Shown: positions 10,653 to 23,187, counted from the stretch's first letter. The stretch is 64,000 nucleotides of DNA from Glandiceps talaboti (GCF_964340395.1 NC_135554.1:19760592-19824591); one strand, 5' to 3'. Program-made: numbers and translations. Notes: generated by a model from the letters alone, not told the origin.

Positions 10653-11770
10653 CTAAAACATAACCTTCCCTTGAAGCAAGGTATAAATATGAAAATGATT
10701 ACCGCTGGTTCAGTTGTAAAATACTTGCCTGCTATAACAAATGCAGTGTGAAACAGCTGGTATTCAGTGTTCAACCATTGAATAGATTATTTCTTCTGAC
10801 TTCCATGACGGAATAGCCCATATCAAAGATACCCAATAAAGGCACAGAATCAACTTACGTTTTTTGAAATTACAAGTAATTGAAAGTTACGTAAAATCAT
10901 GAAATGACTCTTCAGAAACCCGTAGCTTATGATATGTCACCGTCAAAATCATGGTGGCGCTTCAAACGGTTCAAACAGCGGTGAGCTAAGCAATATCTCT
11001 TCTGCAGCTAATTTGACCCTTTAAAGCTAGCTCAAGGAACCCGGAAGGGTCTCAAACTGAAAGAACTGTTATCACATATCATGGGCCTGCAATGAAACTC
11101 CCTATCATCGTCATTGCTGGCCTTAGGCTATGGAAATACATATGTTTCAATCCAAACATGAGGTTTATTACACCTTTGTATCAGGTTTATCGTGTAAAAT
11201 GATACAACTGCCTTCCCCAAACGCATTCAACAGGTGTTGAATGACAAATGTTCAGATTAATGTCGTGTATCAAACGTAATGCAAGTTTCCTTGAAAGAAG
11301 TGTGAAATGAGTTTTTGTGTGAAGCCATGGCGCCAGTGCTCTACTGGCCTCCTATGTATTCGAAGAGTGGTCTATCGAGGTAATCTTATGTAAATTAAAG
11401 ATACAGAATTGACAACAACAAAAAATATTTCAAATCAGTTACATGTATTTACCTGAATCACATCGATATAATCTCCCAATGAGTTTTAAAAAATAATGAT
11501 GTTAGGTACATTTTGTATAACCCACTTTCAACAAATGAAAGGATGGCAACGATATAGATATAGGAAAAGAAACACTATTGATATCCAGAAATCCACTACA
11601 TTTGTTTTGTTCTCCATGTTAAAGGTTTGTCAAAAGAATATACTAACTTTAAACTGACATGCAAACCAATGCTAATGAATAGTAGATTTGCTATCGATTA
11701 GGGAGAGCAAACGGTGGAATTTTATAAAAACATATTACCTATTCCTACAATTACATAAGTGATATACTAT
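10653..11770. other. unassigned stretch
   Basis: The block is locally less A+T-rich around 10900-11120 but has no long open frame or recognisable motif. It ends at the left terminus of the inverted-repeat element at 11771. Confidence 0.4.
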
Positions 11771-11924
11771 ACACTTATTGCCTGGCTAGTAGACTTCAAT
11801 AACCACGTTGCTGTTTTTATGTAACAAACTGATATGAGGAAAACGTACAGTTGCTACATAACAGCATGGGGGGGGGGGGGTAATATGACATATTAGTGCC
11901 CGAATAAGGCCAGGCAATGAGTGT
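11771..11924. mobile_element. 154-bp inverted-repeat element (MITE-like), ATTGCCTGGC family
   Basis: The ends ACACTTATTGCCTGGC (11771-11786) and GCCAGGCAATGAGTGT (11909-11924) form a 16-base terminal inverted repeat with one mismatch. The interior is non-coding and includes a 13-base G run (11868-11880). The terminus is shared with the foldback element 210 bases downstream. Too small to encode a transposase. No clear target-site duplication. Confidence 0.65.
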
Positions 11925-12136
11925 TTCATAACAAATCACATTCTCAAGCGCATATCATTTCTATAGTCAATCAAATCACCGACAAGACTTCCATGCTACG
12001 TGATTATTGCCAGTACGCGAATAGCTCCCCTATATGCAACTTGAGGTCACTAATAGTATGGGTCCATACTCCATCATGACATGTGGTACGATGTAAGCCA
12101 ATCACGGAATGCTATATGAACGCGTGTGTTATAATG

Positions 12137-12331
12137 AACACATATTGCCTGGCCATGAGGGCTATCCTATAGTACCCGTTCATTACACCCGAGGGACTGT
12201 GAGTTACCAGAATCACATGCTATTTCCCGAGGCCGAAGGCTGACGGAAATAGCATGAGATTCTGGTAACTCAGTCACGAGGGGGTAATGAACGGGTGCTA
12301 TAGCCCGAATATAGGCCAGGCAATATGTGTT
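12137..12331. mobile_element. ~195-bp near-complete palindrome (foldback MITE), ATTGCCTGGC family
   Basis: The ends AACACATATTGCCTGGCC (12137 onward) and GGCCAGGCAATATGTGTT (to 12331) are perfect reverse complements. Pairing continues nearly to the centre: GGGCTAT, ACCCGTTCATTAC, GAGTTACCAGAATC and CATGCTATTTCC all recur inverted, around a short loop near CGAGGCCGAAGGCTGACGG. The whole element could fold into one hairpin. No coding capacity. The termini match those of the 11771-11924 element. Confidence 0.8.
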
Positions 12332-12347
12332 TTGTAATATACCTCAT

Positions 12348-12480
12348 GCTGTGAACTCGCGGTGGCAGACAACATCGTCAGAAGCTGCAATTTTGATCTG
12401 CTGTGAACTCGCGGTGGTCACGTGACCATGTAATAGTTGATGGAACTATTCCCCTAGGGAAATAGTCATTCTATTTCCAT
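12348..12480. repeat. 19-bp direct repeat beside a CACGTG palindrome
   Basis: TGCTGTGAACTCGCGGTGG occurs at 12348-12366 and again at 12399-12417. The second copy overlaps the perfect 12-base palindrome GGTCACGTGACC (12416-12427). An imperfect palindrome, ACTATTCCCCTAGGGAAATAGT, follows near 12445-12466. This lies 17 bases past the foldback element and may be part of a larger compound element. Confidence 0.55.
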
Positions 12481-13459
12481 TTAAATGGTCTGAATTTTAA
12501 AGATTTTAATGAACAAAATAATCGATCTATAATTTTCTATCCCCATGACATTCCCATAAGTACTTAAATTGGGGAGGGGTGATACATTATCGTCCTAAAT
12601 TCTTTCCAAACTTCCAAATTCAAACAACTCTAGTTGAAACTTTGCCACATAACGTACAGAATTGAGGAACTTAAACAAACGCCAAGTTGCAAACGTACAA
12701 ATGTAAATTGGCGTCTTCTTTCTCAGCATAAAATGTTGAACTTCATTTGAGAGACCCTCAAAAATATCACCTACGTTTAACCAAAGTAGATATTAAAAAT
12801 GTAGGAAATACATTTCGTTACATTATATTAAGGCCAACGTCTGGATTACTCCTTAAACCTGGATTGCTCTAGAGATTGGTCTGAAGTTCTTTGTGGGTAG
12901 AATATTAGCAAACATCCCGAAACAATTCCAAAAGTACGTACATCAGCAATTTATGACGATAGTTACTGCTTGTGCTATATCAAATGAAGCTTAGAAGGTA
13001 GCATGAGGGAATTTGAATTATCTAAAGCTAGGTATGGGATTGGGAAAGGGATTGGGAATGTCACACAGGGGGAAAACATCTGGAAATTCAATTATAAACA
13101 TGAAATGATTAAATTCTTAACCTTAGTTGATGCGAAACATGCGAGACTAGTTCAAGCCTTAGTGATAAGATTAAAAACTTGAATTTTTCGTCTAGTAAAA
13201 CACAATTGCAATCATCCGATATTGCTATGACTAGTAGACTTGATTTATACTTTGCAGGTTATATGTAATATCTGCAGTGTCTTTGTCTATGATGTTTACC
13301 TGTTAATAGCGAGCAGTAGTGTATGCCATTAATACAAATGAGTTTTTGTTGAAGACAAATTCTTCTGTTATTTTTCCCTTTTGAGGCAACCTTAAAGTTG
13401 CCTACTGGATTTATATACAATATATGAACTATTTAACTAAATACAACATCAGACCACCA
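12481..13459. other. unassigned A+T-rich stretch
   Basis: No open frame above about 60 codons and no repeat match elsewhere in the window was found by eye. GGGATTGGGAAAGGGATTGGGAATG at about 13036-13060 is a short purine-rich near-duplication. Confidence 0.4.
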
Positions 13460-13680
13460 AATCTTACTAACACTGCTTCACTTCATCGTCTGGCTCAAAA
13501 AAGTATATTTACATATGACTAATATTGCTAAAATCGTCTGGCTTGACAAAATCCTTACCAATACTATTATTTCATCGTCTAGCGGGACAAACATCTTATC
13601 AGAATGGTATCGATCCAGGCGATACACTGTTACAGTAGCAATGTTTGAAAGAACTTTGTCCATTCAGACGATTAAATATA
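13460..13680. repeat. degenerate repeat with recurring ATCGTCTGG motif
   Basis: ATCGTCTGGCT or a one-base variant occurs three times at about 40-50-base spacing (near 13485, 13531 and 13575). An inverted copy, CAGACGATTAAATA, lies near 13665. Intervening segments TTACTAACACTGC and TTACCAATACTAT are related, so these look like three diverged units. The same motif, direct and inverted, is clustered at 54420-54640. Confidence 0.4.
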
Positions 13681-16435
13681 GCAATCTTTTTCGAGGCAGG
13701 CAACGGTCTGTTCGAAGTCCATGAAATTACACCTGACCATGCACCTGCTTCACATCAGATTGAGCTCATAACACCAATTACATGACAATGTCACATAAAA
13801 GACTTCTACAATTTACAGTAAGTGGTGACTAATTGCCATTGGCCTTTCTTTGTTGGACAGTGTACATCACCTGGTTTACCATTACAAATACATACAAATA
13901 CGCCATTATAGACCACTTCAAACTTCAGGATCGCATAAAATCGACTCACCAGAATTACAAATTACTTTTTATTGTTCCAGATCTCTCGAATACCTCGCTA
14001 GGTGTGCTTAAGTAGACGGAGAATTCTCGAGTTCTCTTTAGCAGCTCTTGTAGTAAACAGTGTTTCATACCCGTTGAACATGTGAGGAGTTGTGGAAAAT
14101 ATTGAATATCCCGAGGGTTTTGTGATCGCTGTAAATCAGAGTGTCGTATTTTTTGCTTACCTGAAGTACATGACTTCATATAACTACAATGATTTGGCTA
14201 GTCAGTATATACCTTATAAAGTCTTTGAAACATTTTGATAAGTTGATACATATACAGATTTTTGTAGAACTGCACATACCCCATTCTTTAATCATGCAAT
14301 CAATACTAGTCCGATAAATGCCCACATGTTCTGAAATGAGATTTATATTATTATAGATTCCTACAGTGCCTATGCACTCGGCTAGAGGCGCCTATTAGTC
14401 ACAGCGAAGAAACAGTCTCAAGCTCGACTGGCAATTTTTCCTGAGTATGAATTGCTAACTACATTATTCCGTTAGCTGTGCTATGCTACATCAATGTTGG
14501 TTACTGATACTAGCTTACATGTCATGTCTTTAACAACTGATGTGTAAATAATTCCCATTGCCACTCGTGCTGCTTTACGACATCTATCGAATCGTGTACA
14601 CATTACAGCTAAATTAAGCAAGGCCTGTTTTTGCCAAACGATATAAATCTTGATTGTTGATGCCTCAGTGAAAAGAAAATTGTAATTACCATGGTATGTA
14701 AAAAAAAAATCAAACTTGTCATGAACCAGATACCTCGAAATAGCGAACACAATCCGTATCTCATAGCAAAGACTACCGATACTTTCAAAAACAGGTCAAT
14801 GAACAATAAACCTATGGAACTTGTGAAATTTGCATACATTTTGGAATGTCGACACTTTCTGGAAGCTTTATTTTTGGGAAGTACAGCCATTGAACTGAAC
14901 TGTAAACTGATAATTCTGCTTTGAATTTGCAGCGCCGTGGAAACAATGTGAATGTTCATCGTAGGACCTTTCATTGAAGTACTTGTCGCCATTTGGCTCA
15001 TGAGCTATTAGCCTCGGAACGTGATATGATTTGACAACTTTTATAGGTTTCATTGTTAATGTAAGACCACGTACGTACAAGTGTACATTTCACTATCTAT
15101 TCTAGACATGAATCCATTCCTAATCATCATTACTCACTGACAAAAACCTTCGGATATCAGAAATGAGAGTTAAATTTTATTGCTAATTATCAGGACATTC
15201 TGCTCAGAATTCCCCCAGTAGATCATTTATACATTTTGTCTCAATGACGTTTTAATGTGTAGATATAACTTATAATTATCTATAGACCAATCAGTTGGAT
15301 ACGCACTTATATTAAACACCAAAAACTGCCATCATTTAACACATCCTACTATTCATCAATCTATATGCATATATATTAGTATATCACTCTATCGGTTCAT
15401 CAATGCATATATATAGCCAACCATTTATTCCTTAAATCATGTAAAGCATTCACGCCTATATATATATGTATGTCCAACTTTATTACAGTTATCCATCTAT
15501 CAGTCCATATGGCCATTAATTCAATTTTCCAGTGACTAATCAATCAATCCATTCAACCATCCGTAGACCTATCCATCCATGTCGATAAAGAAACAGGCAA
15601 TTCACTTATTTGAACACGACGTTCTTAGAAACACTACTTGAGAAAATTGTAAGGGTAAGTATGTACGTGGAATAGTCTACTCTCTACCTACCATACTATA
15701 CGAAAAGGTTTCTACATCTATCGTTAAGACTTGATCCACAAGGTGATCATTTTGTCGAGACTTAAATGACAGGTGTAATTGACCCTTGCTATCACTAATT
15801 TTTTCGAGGTTCATTCGGGTGTCTCACCGAAGTTGAAGCCAATACCGCGGGTAAGGACGGGAAATTAGCATACAGCAGTCTTGTAAAAGTCCCAAAGGAA
15901 CCGTTACTCACTAATCTTGTAAATTAGCCCGAAGAAGTTATAGAGACTTAATTCTTACACAAGAATCCGTTCAACTTAATTAAAATCACGTGACTTTCTC
16001 TGTGATGTTTACGCAGTTTCATGTAAAATTCATGACACTCTTACGTTTAATAAATTTGGCCTTATACAACTGCACCACAACGATGATCTCTTAGAGTTGG
16101 GTTTGCTCTTTGCTCCTCAAGCCATTTACTTTAGATTAGCTTAATAGCTTAAGATGTATCGTCATATATAGCATGAGAGATTGCAAGAGGCAGTACTTAC
16201 TATCAGACCAATATCTATAAAAGAGCACTGATTTTCTTCCTCATTTCCCTCGATAGCAGTGACGTTAACCCAATTCAATTAATTGTGTGCAGAATAAATA
16301 GCTATTGCACTTCTTGGTAAGTAGTAGTAGGAATAGAATACTTCGATTAGATTGTTCGATGGTTGATATTACATCAATTGCTTACCTCTCGTTCCACAGT
16401 GCGCAGCTATCATGTGATTGATTGTCATATTGATT
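13681..16435. other. unassigned stretch with weak open frames
   Basis: The minus strand has overlapping frames at 14481-14750 (89 codons) and 14609-15001 (130 codons, hydrophobic). Neither matches a family I know, and overlapping frames argue against both being real. Bases 15340-15600 are a degraded CATA/ATCC-type tetranucleotide region. No other structure was recognised. Confidence 0.4.
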
Positions 16436-16500
16436 GTATGTATGTATGTATGTATGTATGTATGTATGTATGTATGTATGTATGTATGTATCTATGTATG
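16436..16500. repeat. (TATG)n microsatellite
   Basis: About sixteen TATG units with a single interruption (TATC) near the right end. It lies about 30 bases before reverse transcriptase homology begins. Confidence 0.95.
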
Positions 16501-16524
16501 ATTAATTGATTTGATTTAAACAAA

Positions 16525-16965
16525 CAAAGAAACATGCAAATTCACGTACACATTCTCGACAACTGAAATCACATATTTCGATCTCATTCTCTTCGAAGGC
16601 GCTAGATTTACAGAATCAAATATATTGGACCTCATACGAAGCAAACGGGTACGTTTCAATTCCTAGATCGGAAATGGTGCCACGTAATTTCAGTTTTCAA
16701 AGGATTCATAAAAGGTGAAACCACCAGATACATTACAACTTGTAACAACAAATCCGATTTTGTAGAAAAATGAAAGGGTACAACCTACCTGAAATCGATC
16801 AATACTCGTCAGAAACTAAACACGTCAAACAGACAAATTTTATTTGAAAAATACGAAGTCGAAAACTACAAACAAAACAATAGTTATTATGCAGTATACC
16901 GTTCCAGGGGTAACCAAATCAAAACAGCACCCCAGAAACACTGGAAAATACCACAGTGGACAGCA
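16525..16965 (+). pseudogene. Penelope-like reverse transcriptase remnant, C-terminal part
   Basis: One frame reads KFTYTFSTTEITYFDLILFE and GARFTESNILDL. The next reads FQFLDRKWCHVISVFKGFIK followed by GETTRYITTCNNKSDFVEK and a stop. A later piece reads YRSRGNQIKTAPQKHWKI. This order (a K-F-T...E-I-T-Y-F-D-L block; Q-F-L-D-R-K followed by a basic G-E-x-x-R-Y block; then a K-H-W block) resembles the post-palm region of Penelope-like element reverse transcriptases. No palm or GIY-YIG nuclease motif is visible, and there are frameshifts and stops. A second copy lies at 23475-23970. The family call is from pattern memory; another reverse transcriptase lineage with this C-terminal layout is possible. 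Confidence 0.6.
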
Positions 16966-17019
16966 TGTATGTAATTGATTAATCGATCGATTGATTGGGA
17001 TTGATTGATTGATTTTTCT

Positions 17020-17741
17020 GGTTAAATAAAACTTATTTATTAGTGATACTATAAATACTTTGCCATATTTGGTGACATGTTCCCAGGCGTGTCTTAAAGT
17101 GTCTGTTCAGGAGATTGATCATTCCATATCAGGTCAAAAACCATAACAACCAAGACTAAATCCATAGCAACAATTTTTATCAGGACACAACGCATGATTA
17201 TGGATAAACTGCAATTTCTGATATCCAATAATAATTGCAACTGTAAACTAAATAAAGAAAGAGCGTATCTTATTTTAATATCGGGGTAATAATTCATTTA
17301 TGGATGAACAGTTACGTTGACGAAATGTATGCAAGTTAATCACTAGCCTTCATGTTTAAGTCATATTATATGCGTCTTCAGGGTCAAAATTACAATAATT
17401 ACTGCAGGAGTTGATGGTATTAATAGTATTAATATTAATACTTGGTTCATTTTATGAACTTAGCAAATTGGTCAATTAAAGTGTAGCATCGATAGACTAC
17501 TGCACTGATGGGGCACTTTATTACTGACAATGAGTAAATTGCAACAGCAAGATTATAACCACTATTGGGCATTACTTATTGAAACGTTTAATGTACACCG
17601 CGAGATGATTTATTTGTTTCGAAACCAAATCCTAAGTAGAAAGAAAATCTGGATGGAAAATATCGAAGGTCCAGCGGAAAAGGACAATATAGAATATACG
17701 CAAAGTGTCCATCAGGCAAAATAAAACAAATTGTGTGCTTA
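17020..17741. other. unassigned stretch with one short plus-strand frame
   Basis: The frame at 17530-17724 (64 codons) starts MSKLQQQDYNHYWALLIETF and ends in TAA. It is hydrophilic and resembles no family I recognise. A frame at 22396-22650 shares a loose DN-x-HYW resemblance only. Left of it are GATT-type short repeats (16976-17015). Confidence 0.3.
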
Positions 17742-17985
17742 AGCGCTCCCGAGCGCGATACCCCGACCGACCCTAGTTTAAGCCGCTGACCCTAAACATC
17801 TTTTAAACATCTCATGTATGTATGTTTGTTTTCCCAGTGATCTCTGGCGAATTTCATCAAGCTATCACAGAAGGGGCATTTCGTTTTGGGTCGAAGCAAT
17901 GCTTTTAAAAAATAAAAACAATGAAATAGGTAAAGATAAATAAAATAAAATGAAATAAAATATAATCCCGACCTACCTACCCAAT
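17742..17985 (+). repeat. dispersed repeat, CCCGACC...CTACCTACCC family (copy 1)
   Basis: It begins near the small palindrome GCGCTCCCGAGCGC, continues CCCCGACCGACCCTAGTTTA and GACCCTAAAC, and ends AAAATATAATCCCGACCTACCTACCC after an A+T-rich AAATAAAATAAAA tract (read here in two parts). An inverted homologue lies at 20849-21142. The minus strand contains an open frame with a C-x2-C...H-x4-H spaced segment (CPFCDSLMKFARDHWENKH), but the homologous copy does not preserve it, so I do not call it a zinc finger. Confidence 0.6.
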
Positions 17986-18079
17986 TTTCTGAGGACCATG
18001 TTATCAAAAACACGCAATTCAAATTATTTTTTTTGCCTGATTGAATGGTAAGATTTGAATTTACCAAAGTTGATTCTTA

Positions 18080-20848
18080 TCCACAGTAATAGAAGTTCTT
18101 TGGTCATATTCATTCCTTTCCATTTGCAGATGTTTCGTCCTTAAGTAGTTAATACTCTTTATTCCAGCAGTCGTGACGTAAATTGCATGCTATTGCTTGT
18201 GGCGTTCAATGTTGTTTGTAAACTACCACGATATTTCTCGAAACCTAGACTGCAAGGAACACTTGTTCCCGTTGACGTCTCAACTCTGATATAGCACCAC
18301 TTAATTTGACCTCGTTTGTTAATTTTGAAGTGCAATTGCCTATATGTCAGGAATGGCTTCACATATAACGGTCTTGTTTTCGTGAACTGTTGTAAATTCG
18401 ATGTAGTCTCTCTTGATTCAATCGGTTGCCAATGATCAGCTGATTGCGAATCCACCAACACGTACATTATTGATTGCGATAGGTATTTAAACGACGTGGC
18501 CTCTAGTATATAGTTTTCCAATTATGGTGTTAGCCAAAATTCTGTTATAGTCTCGAATTAATATATATTTTGCTCTTCCCCTTGCTAACACTCTTGACAC
18601 GGTATAGTTCAAATTGCATTGGAAGAATCACTGTGTGTCGCATTTTTGTATGACGCCTACCATTAGAAGTGAGAAAACCTCTGTTTGATGTTTAAATAAG
18701 CAACTCATTTCTAGGAATAATAAAGAAATCTAATATTGATAATTTCTAATAACAAAGGAACTTGAATATTAATTGGCAGCGTGGTGTTAGCACACTGAAC
18801 ATGTCTAATTGACAAAAAATCATGTATGCAAAATATACGAGCAGATCGATGTTAATTATCATTTTCGCACTTTCGCAAAGGAAGTAAGCTATGATAATCA
18901 GATTTTCCTGGGGAACTATTTCCATGGCCCCCACCAGAAATGTTCTGGTTTTTTTGCTTTCAAAGATGGTGCATATATATTTCTTTTCTGGTGGAATAAT
19001 TTTAAATTCAATTTGTATAACAAGTTTTTAAGCCATTATTCGTTTCTTCCCTTGTGTCGCCATGTCACACATACACTCTTCCTAGTCTATCAGTCAGTTT
19101 CACTGACGACATACACATTTAGATATACCGCAAAACACTCGAGAGTAGTTTGAATGTATATGTAAAGTAATACTTATTCACACGCATTGGTAATATTTTA
19201 TAAGAAAACATAAAGTTGGCAAATTTCCATAACATGGACATATTGTAGGCTCAGCCCTGCTAAATAGATTTCCGTGGAGCATTGAATCATATATAATCGA
19301 CATCCCGATCGAGTGATTGCAAAAAGATTATTCCTATCACCGCCAGCATTCTCCCATATTAGAACACGGTACAGTCACATGGACAAACTTATTCTGATGC
19401 TATCAGTAATCTTCAATAACAGACATTAAGACGGAAATTCGATTCCAATTATTTCTTGGTAAACGACTATGACATTTATATATCGTCATTGGAGACCAAA
19501 ATTAGTTTAAAGAATAGTTATTTGAGAAATTGTTGTTTCGAGCAAAAAAAATCTCGTTAGGGCAAGCTTTTAGGAAGTTTGGAAAGTTTTATAAACAAGG
19601 AAGTCAAATAAAGTTGACGTTAGGAGGCACTTCATTACCATCAATAAAAGGAACGAGAATCATCATAGGTATCGATCATAGAAAATGGCATTAAAATGAA
19701 ATGACAGGCTTAAAACGAATGTTAGTAGACTAAAGCTAAACATTCTAGGAATACTGACATGAATTGTGGATACCTATTCTAGGCTTCATATATAGTTTCA
19801 CACCACTTCCCCAGCGATCATCAGACGAATGGTGAATTGAAATTTTAAAGATCGATATGTACACGTAAATGTTTGTGTATTCATTGCGTAACAAAATGGT
19901 CGAACTAAACTATTCCTTACGGAGGCTTACTTCCTATAATTGGAGAGGAAATATTTATTTTCGTGGAGACATTTGGAGACTAAGTCTGATTTTATGTTCA
20001 GTAGCATAGTTCTCAGTTAAACATATATTCCAACGTTTCTTCTCATTTGTGTAAGCAGCCGCTTGGGTGATAATATCATCTCATCGGTAATATTTGAAAA
20101 TAGAAATGATGTTTCAAAATGGTGAAATTACCACTGCTTATGGAGATTGTTACATTTTACTTCATGTATCGATTATTGACATAACCTAGCACCATTTTGG
20201 TGTTTGGTGGCGCTATTGAAGATTTTCGCACTAATGGAAGTAAAACCGCTGAGTTGTCACTAATTAACTATCGTTAAGAGAGAATCTCTGTGACAGAATT
20301 TGATCCCGAGATTTCCCGAATCAGATAAAAAAGCTAGAGCCATTGACGGATAATCTGCCAACATATAGAAAGTGCTTATACATACACAGACCACTGGTAA
20401 ATTGAAATTTTTCCGGTCAAGTACGTAAACCAAGAGTCACGTCATCATTTTCGCTTTCGAAATTCAATATGTATTGCTCTTTGTTGTGATTTTCTAACAC
20501 CAATCCACAATATCGCCAGTGGTGAATCTGTTTGACTCTTTAAAGTTCAAATTCAAGGTACTGTCATTTCATATTATATTATATTTGTAACATACACTTT
20601 ATGAATGTAGATCAGGTCGTCATGCACTTCATATGAGAGTATCTAGGTACAAATTATATCTTCGTTCCACTAAAAGGATACCGAAAAACAAGAAAGTGCC
20701 CTCTTGCAAATTGAGACGAAGTTCTCTTTTATTCCAAATCTGTATTTATTTGGCTAAAAGGAGAGGTCCTTAATATCAGACAGAGTCTCATTACAATATT
20801 TCCTTTGAATCTATTGTAATGACTGGACACTGTAATAAAAGACAACTT
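18080..20848. other. unassigned stretch between two inverted repeat copies
   Basis: The longest frame is on the minus strand at 18159-18521 (120 codons, starting MENYILEATSFKYLSQSIMY); I recognise no domain, signal peptide or membrane segment. A plus-strand frame at 18809-19153 (114 codons) is Phe/Tyr-rich and unconvincing. No repeats or promoters were identified. Confidence 0.35.
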
Positions 20849-21142
20849 GGGTAGGTAGGTCGTGATTTTATTTTATCTTACCTTATCTTATTTTTTCTGT
20901 TCAAATGATAGTGTATTTGTTTTTTTGACAAAAATTGCTAAGTTCGACCCAAAAACAAACGAAATGTCAGTCAGAATATCCCTTCTGTAATAATTTGATG
21001 AAATACGTACAGACATGACTGGGGAAAGAAGACAGAGGTGTATGAAGGTCAAAGAAGACAAAGAATTTCTTATCATTTTGTTCTAAATGTTTAAGAATTG
21101 TTTAGGGTCGGCGGCTTAAACTAGGATCGGTCGGATTATCGG
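20849..21142 (-). repeat. dispersed repeat, CCCGACC...CTACCTACCC family (copy 2, inverted)
   Basis: It begins GGGTAGGTAGGTCGTGATTT and ends GGGTCGGCGGCTTAAACTAG with GATCGGTCGG following, the reverse complement of the 17742-17985 copy. Interior blocks TTCGACCCAAAA, CGAAATG, CCCTTCTGT and TTGATGAAAT match in order. Divergence is substantial and indels are common. Confidence 0.6.
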
Positions 21143-22801
21143 AAGCAGACATATTTCTATTTTGCCTAGGCTCACATGTATCATCTCATCTGGAAAAGGC
21201 ACGACAACTTTACTGCAATGTGTTTTGTATAGTGTCTAGTACGCTTGATTGAAACACGCGATCACTATGTAAGCTTTTACCTATCTATATTCTAAGCACC
21301 ACGTTAATTGAATTCATGAGTTCTCTAGAAGTAAAAGTCCAAATTTAGGCTCAGACAAAAGAGTCTTAGTTTGATATTCTCAAGTTAATGGTTTTGTTTC
21401 TGTAGTGTGTGACCCCAATCCGCGCATGTGTGAATCGGGTGACTGCTGCGTGATTTAAAAAAAAGAAAAGTAAGAAAGGTAAGCTTACATGGGTATACGT
21501 ACTTTTGAAACTATTTTATTCAACAAAACACGTATGTATGTACTTTTCCTGAACACGTAACCCCTTTTATTCAGCTTACCACAAGGGCGAGGAGAATACC
21601 TGGGGTTTCAAAATTCAAATTTGTTTTTATGGTTTCCCATGATTATGGCAGAGTCTGGTTTCAGCGCTGAATGGTACAATGACAGCTATGTTCACCGTGA
21701 AAACAACAGGGTCAACCCGCTCCACATTTACAGAATTGGCGACATAAAGAGACTGGAATGGTTTCATGCGTATGATGAAGAAATAAAGAAATTTCTCAAA
21801 TGTTTCTGGCAAGACAGATACATTTGGAAAACATTTTTACAACATACCAACCGTGATGAAAATGACATCTTAGGATGATATATCGGCTATGAAGAAATGT
21901 TATGCAAGTGATATTTACCCTATTGACAGGAGTGATATACGTTGTACGAGCTCTCTCCAAGTTCCATGATTAAATCGACTCCATGCACTCACCAAGACAA
22001 AAAACCTAGACAAGCAACGGTATAAATAAGAGGAAATTGAATTATCAGTTTCCAGGTTATTTTCCTCAATCACGATAAAATAATGGAAACTCAACAATAT
22101 CCAATTTTTCTAACGAGCGGAGTTTTTAAAATAATAACCGGATCGCGGGTATTTATAGCAGATAGGTAATAACGTCTAGGTTTATTGCAAACTACTACCC
22201 AGGAAATTAATATATTTTACATATAAAAGCCGGTTGATTAGAATTCCGAACGTAGCATATTTTCTGATTTAAAATCTAAAAAATGATAGAATAATATAAA
22301 TAGAATATGTCTTGACAAAAACGCATTTAAACTTATCATTCAAGATTGTTTAACAAAAAATTTGGCTGACCTTGAAGGCAAACATTTCATGACAGATGAT
22401 AGATAAAACCCCAGATAAAGTTGATAACATTCACTATTGGAAACAGCTGTACAGTCTATTGCAAACAACCTTTCAACACAAAATAATACATAAACGCAAT
22501 TTGTCGAGTAATGGAGATTATCCCCTGTGGCATTTTTTTAGTCTAGAAAAACAAGAAAAAACAACGTTGTTGTACTTCAGAACTACAAACACAGCGACAA
22601 ACCGATGGACAAAAAGACCTCTAGCCCCTAAATCTGATGCAGACACATGATATTGAGGCCTGCCTGTGGTGGTGAAAACTCCACTGGAAAGTTTTGCACA
22701 AAGAAGCTTTGAATATTAGTTATATTAGTTAGTAGAATATTAGTTCATCTTGGATTTTTTCCGTTATAGAAATTCTTTGTCAACTTTGGTTTATTGGTTT
22801 A
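21143..22801. other. unassigned stretch with two short plus-strand frames
   Basis: Frames at 21621-21878 (85 codons, containing WYNDSYVHRENNRVNPLHIY) and 22396-22650 (84 codons, containing DNIHYWKQLYSLLQTTFQH) have protein-like composition, but I recognise neither and see no splice or promoter support. They may be exons of unknown genes or chance frames. Confidence 0.25.
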
Positions 22802-22866
22802 TTGGTTGGTTGGTTGGTTGGTAGGTTGGTTTGTTAGTTGGTTGGTTGGTTTATCGATCGATCGAT

Positions 22867-22944
<78 letters not shown>
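22802..22944. repeat. compound (GGTT)n / (GATC)n / (GATT)n microsatellite
   Basis: GGTT-type repeats run to about 22850, a GATC stretch covers 22853-22870, then about nineteen uninterrupted GATT units reach 22944. The same GATT/GGTT combination recurs inverted at 33028-33134, where it forms the tail of a LINE 3' end. Confidence 0.9.
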
Positions 22945-22946
<2 letters not shown>

Positions 22947-23098
22947 GAATACTATAATTTACAATATTGGCTCATTCCTATTTGTAAAACAGTTATGTTA
23001 AAACTTTGACATGTTAACAAATTCACACAGGTAGCTAACGCCTCCAAACGTAAACCACATATCAGAATTCCTAAAATATCTTATCAAAACCAATCGTC

Positions 23099-23099
23099 C

Positions 23100-23144
<45 letters not shown>

Positions 23145-23187
23145 AACAACAACAACAACAACAATAACAACGACGACGACGACGACA
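23099..23187. repeat. (CAA)n ending in (CGA)n
   Basis: CAA triplets with two CAATAA interruptions, then five CGA units. It encodes poly-Val, poly-Cys or similar in every minus-strand frame; no real protein. Confidence 0.95.

Noticed and set aside
14481-15001. Two overlapping minus-strand frames with hydrophobic stretches, considered as a membrane protein
   Set aside because: Different frames over the same DNA, no motif, A+T-driven Phe/Ile/Leu content; cannot be supported.
17792-18067. Minus-strand frame with CPFC...H-x4-H, resembling a C2H2 zinc finger
   Set aside because: It lies in a dispersed non-coding repeat and the homologous copy at 20849-21142 does not keep the Cys/His pattern.
22802-22944. 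Regularly spaced repeats as a possible CRISPR-like array (also 30958, 33028, 55727)
   Set aside because: Pure tetranucleotide runs with no unique spacers, in a eukaryotic genome.
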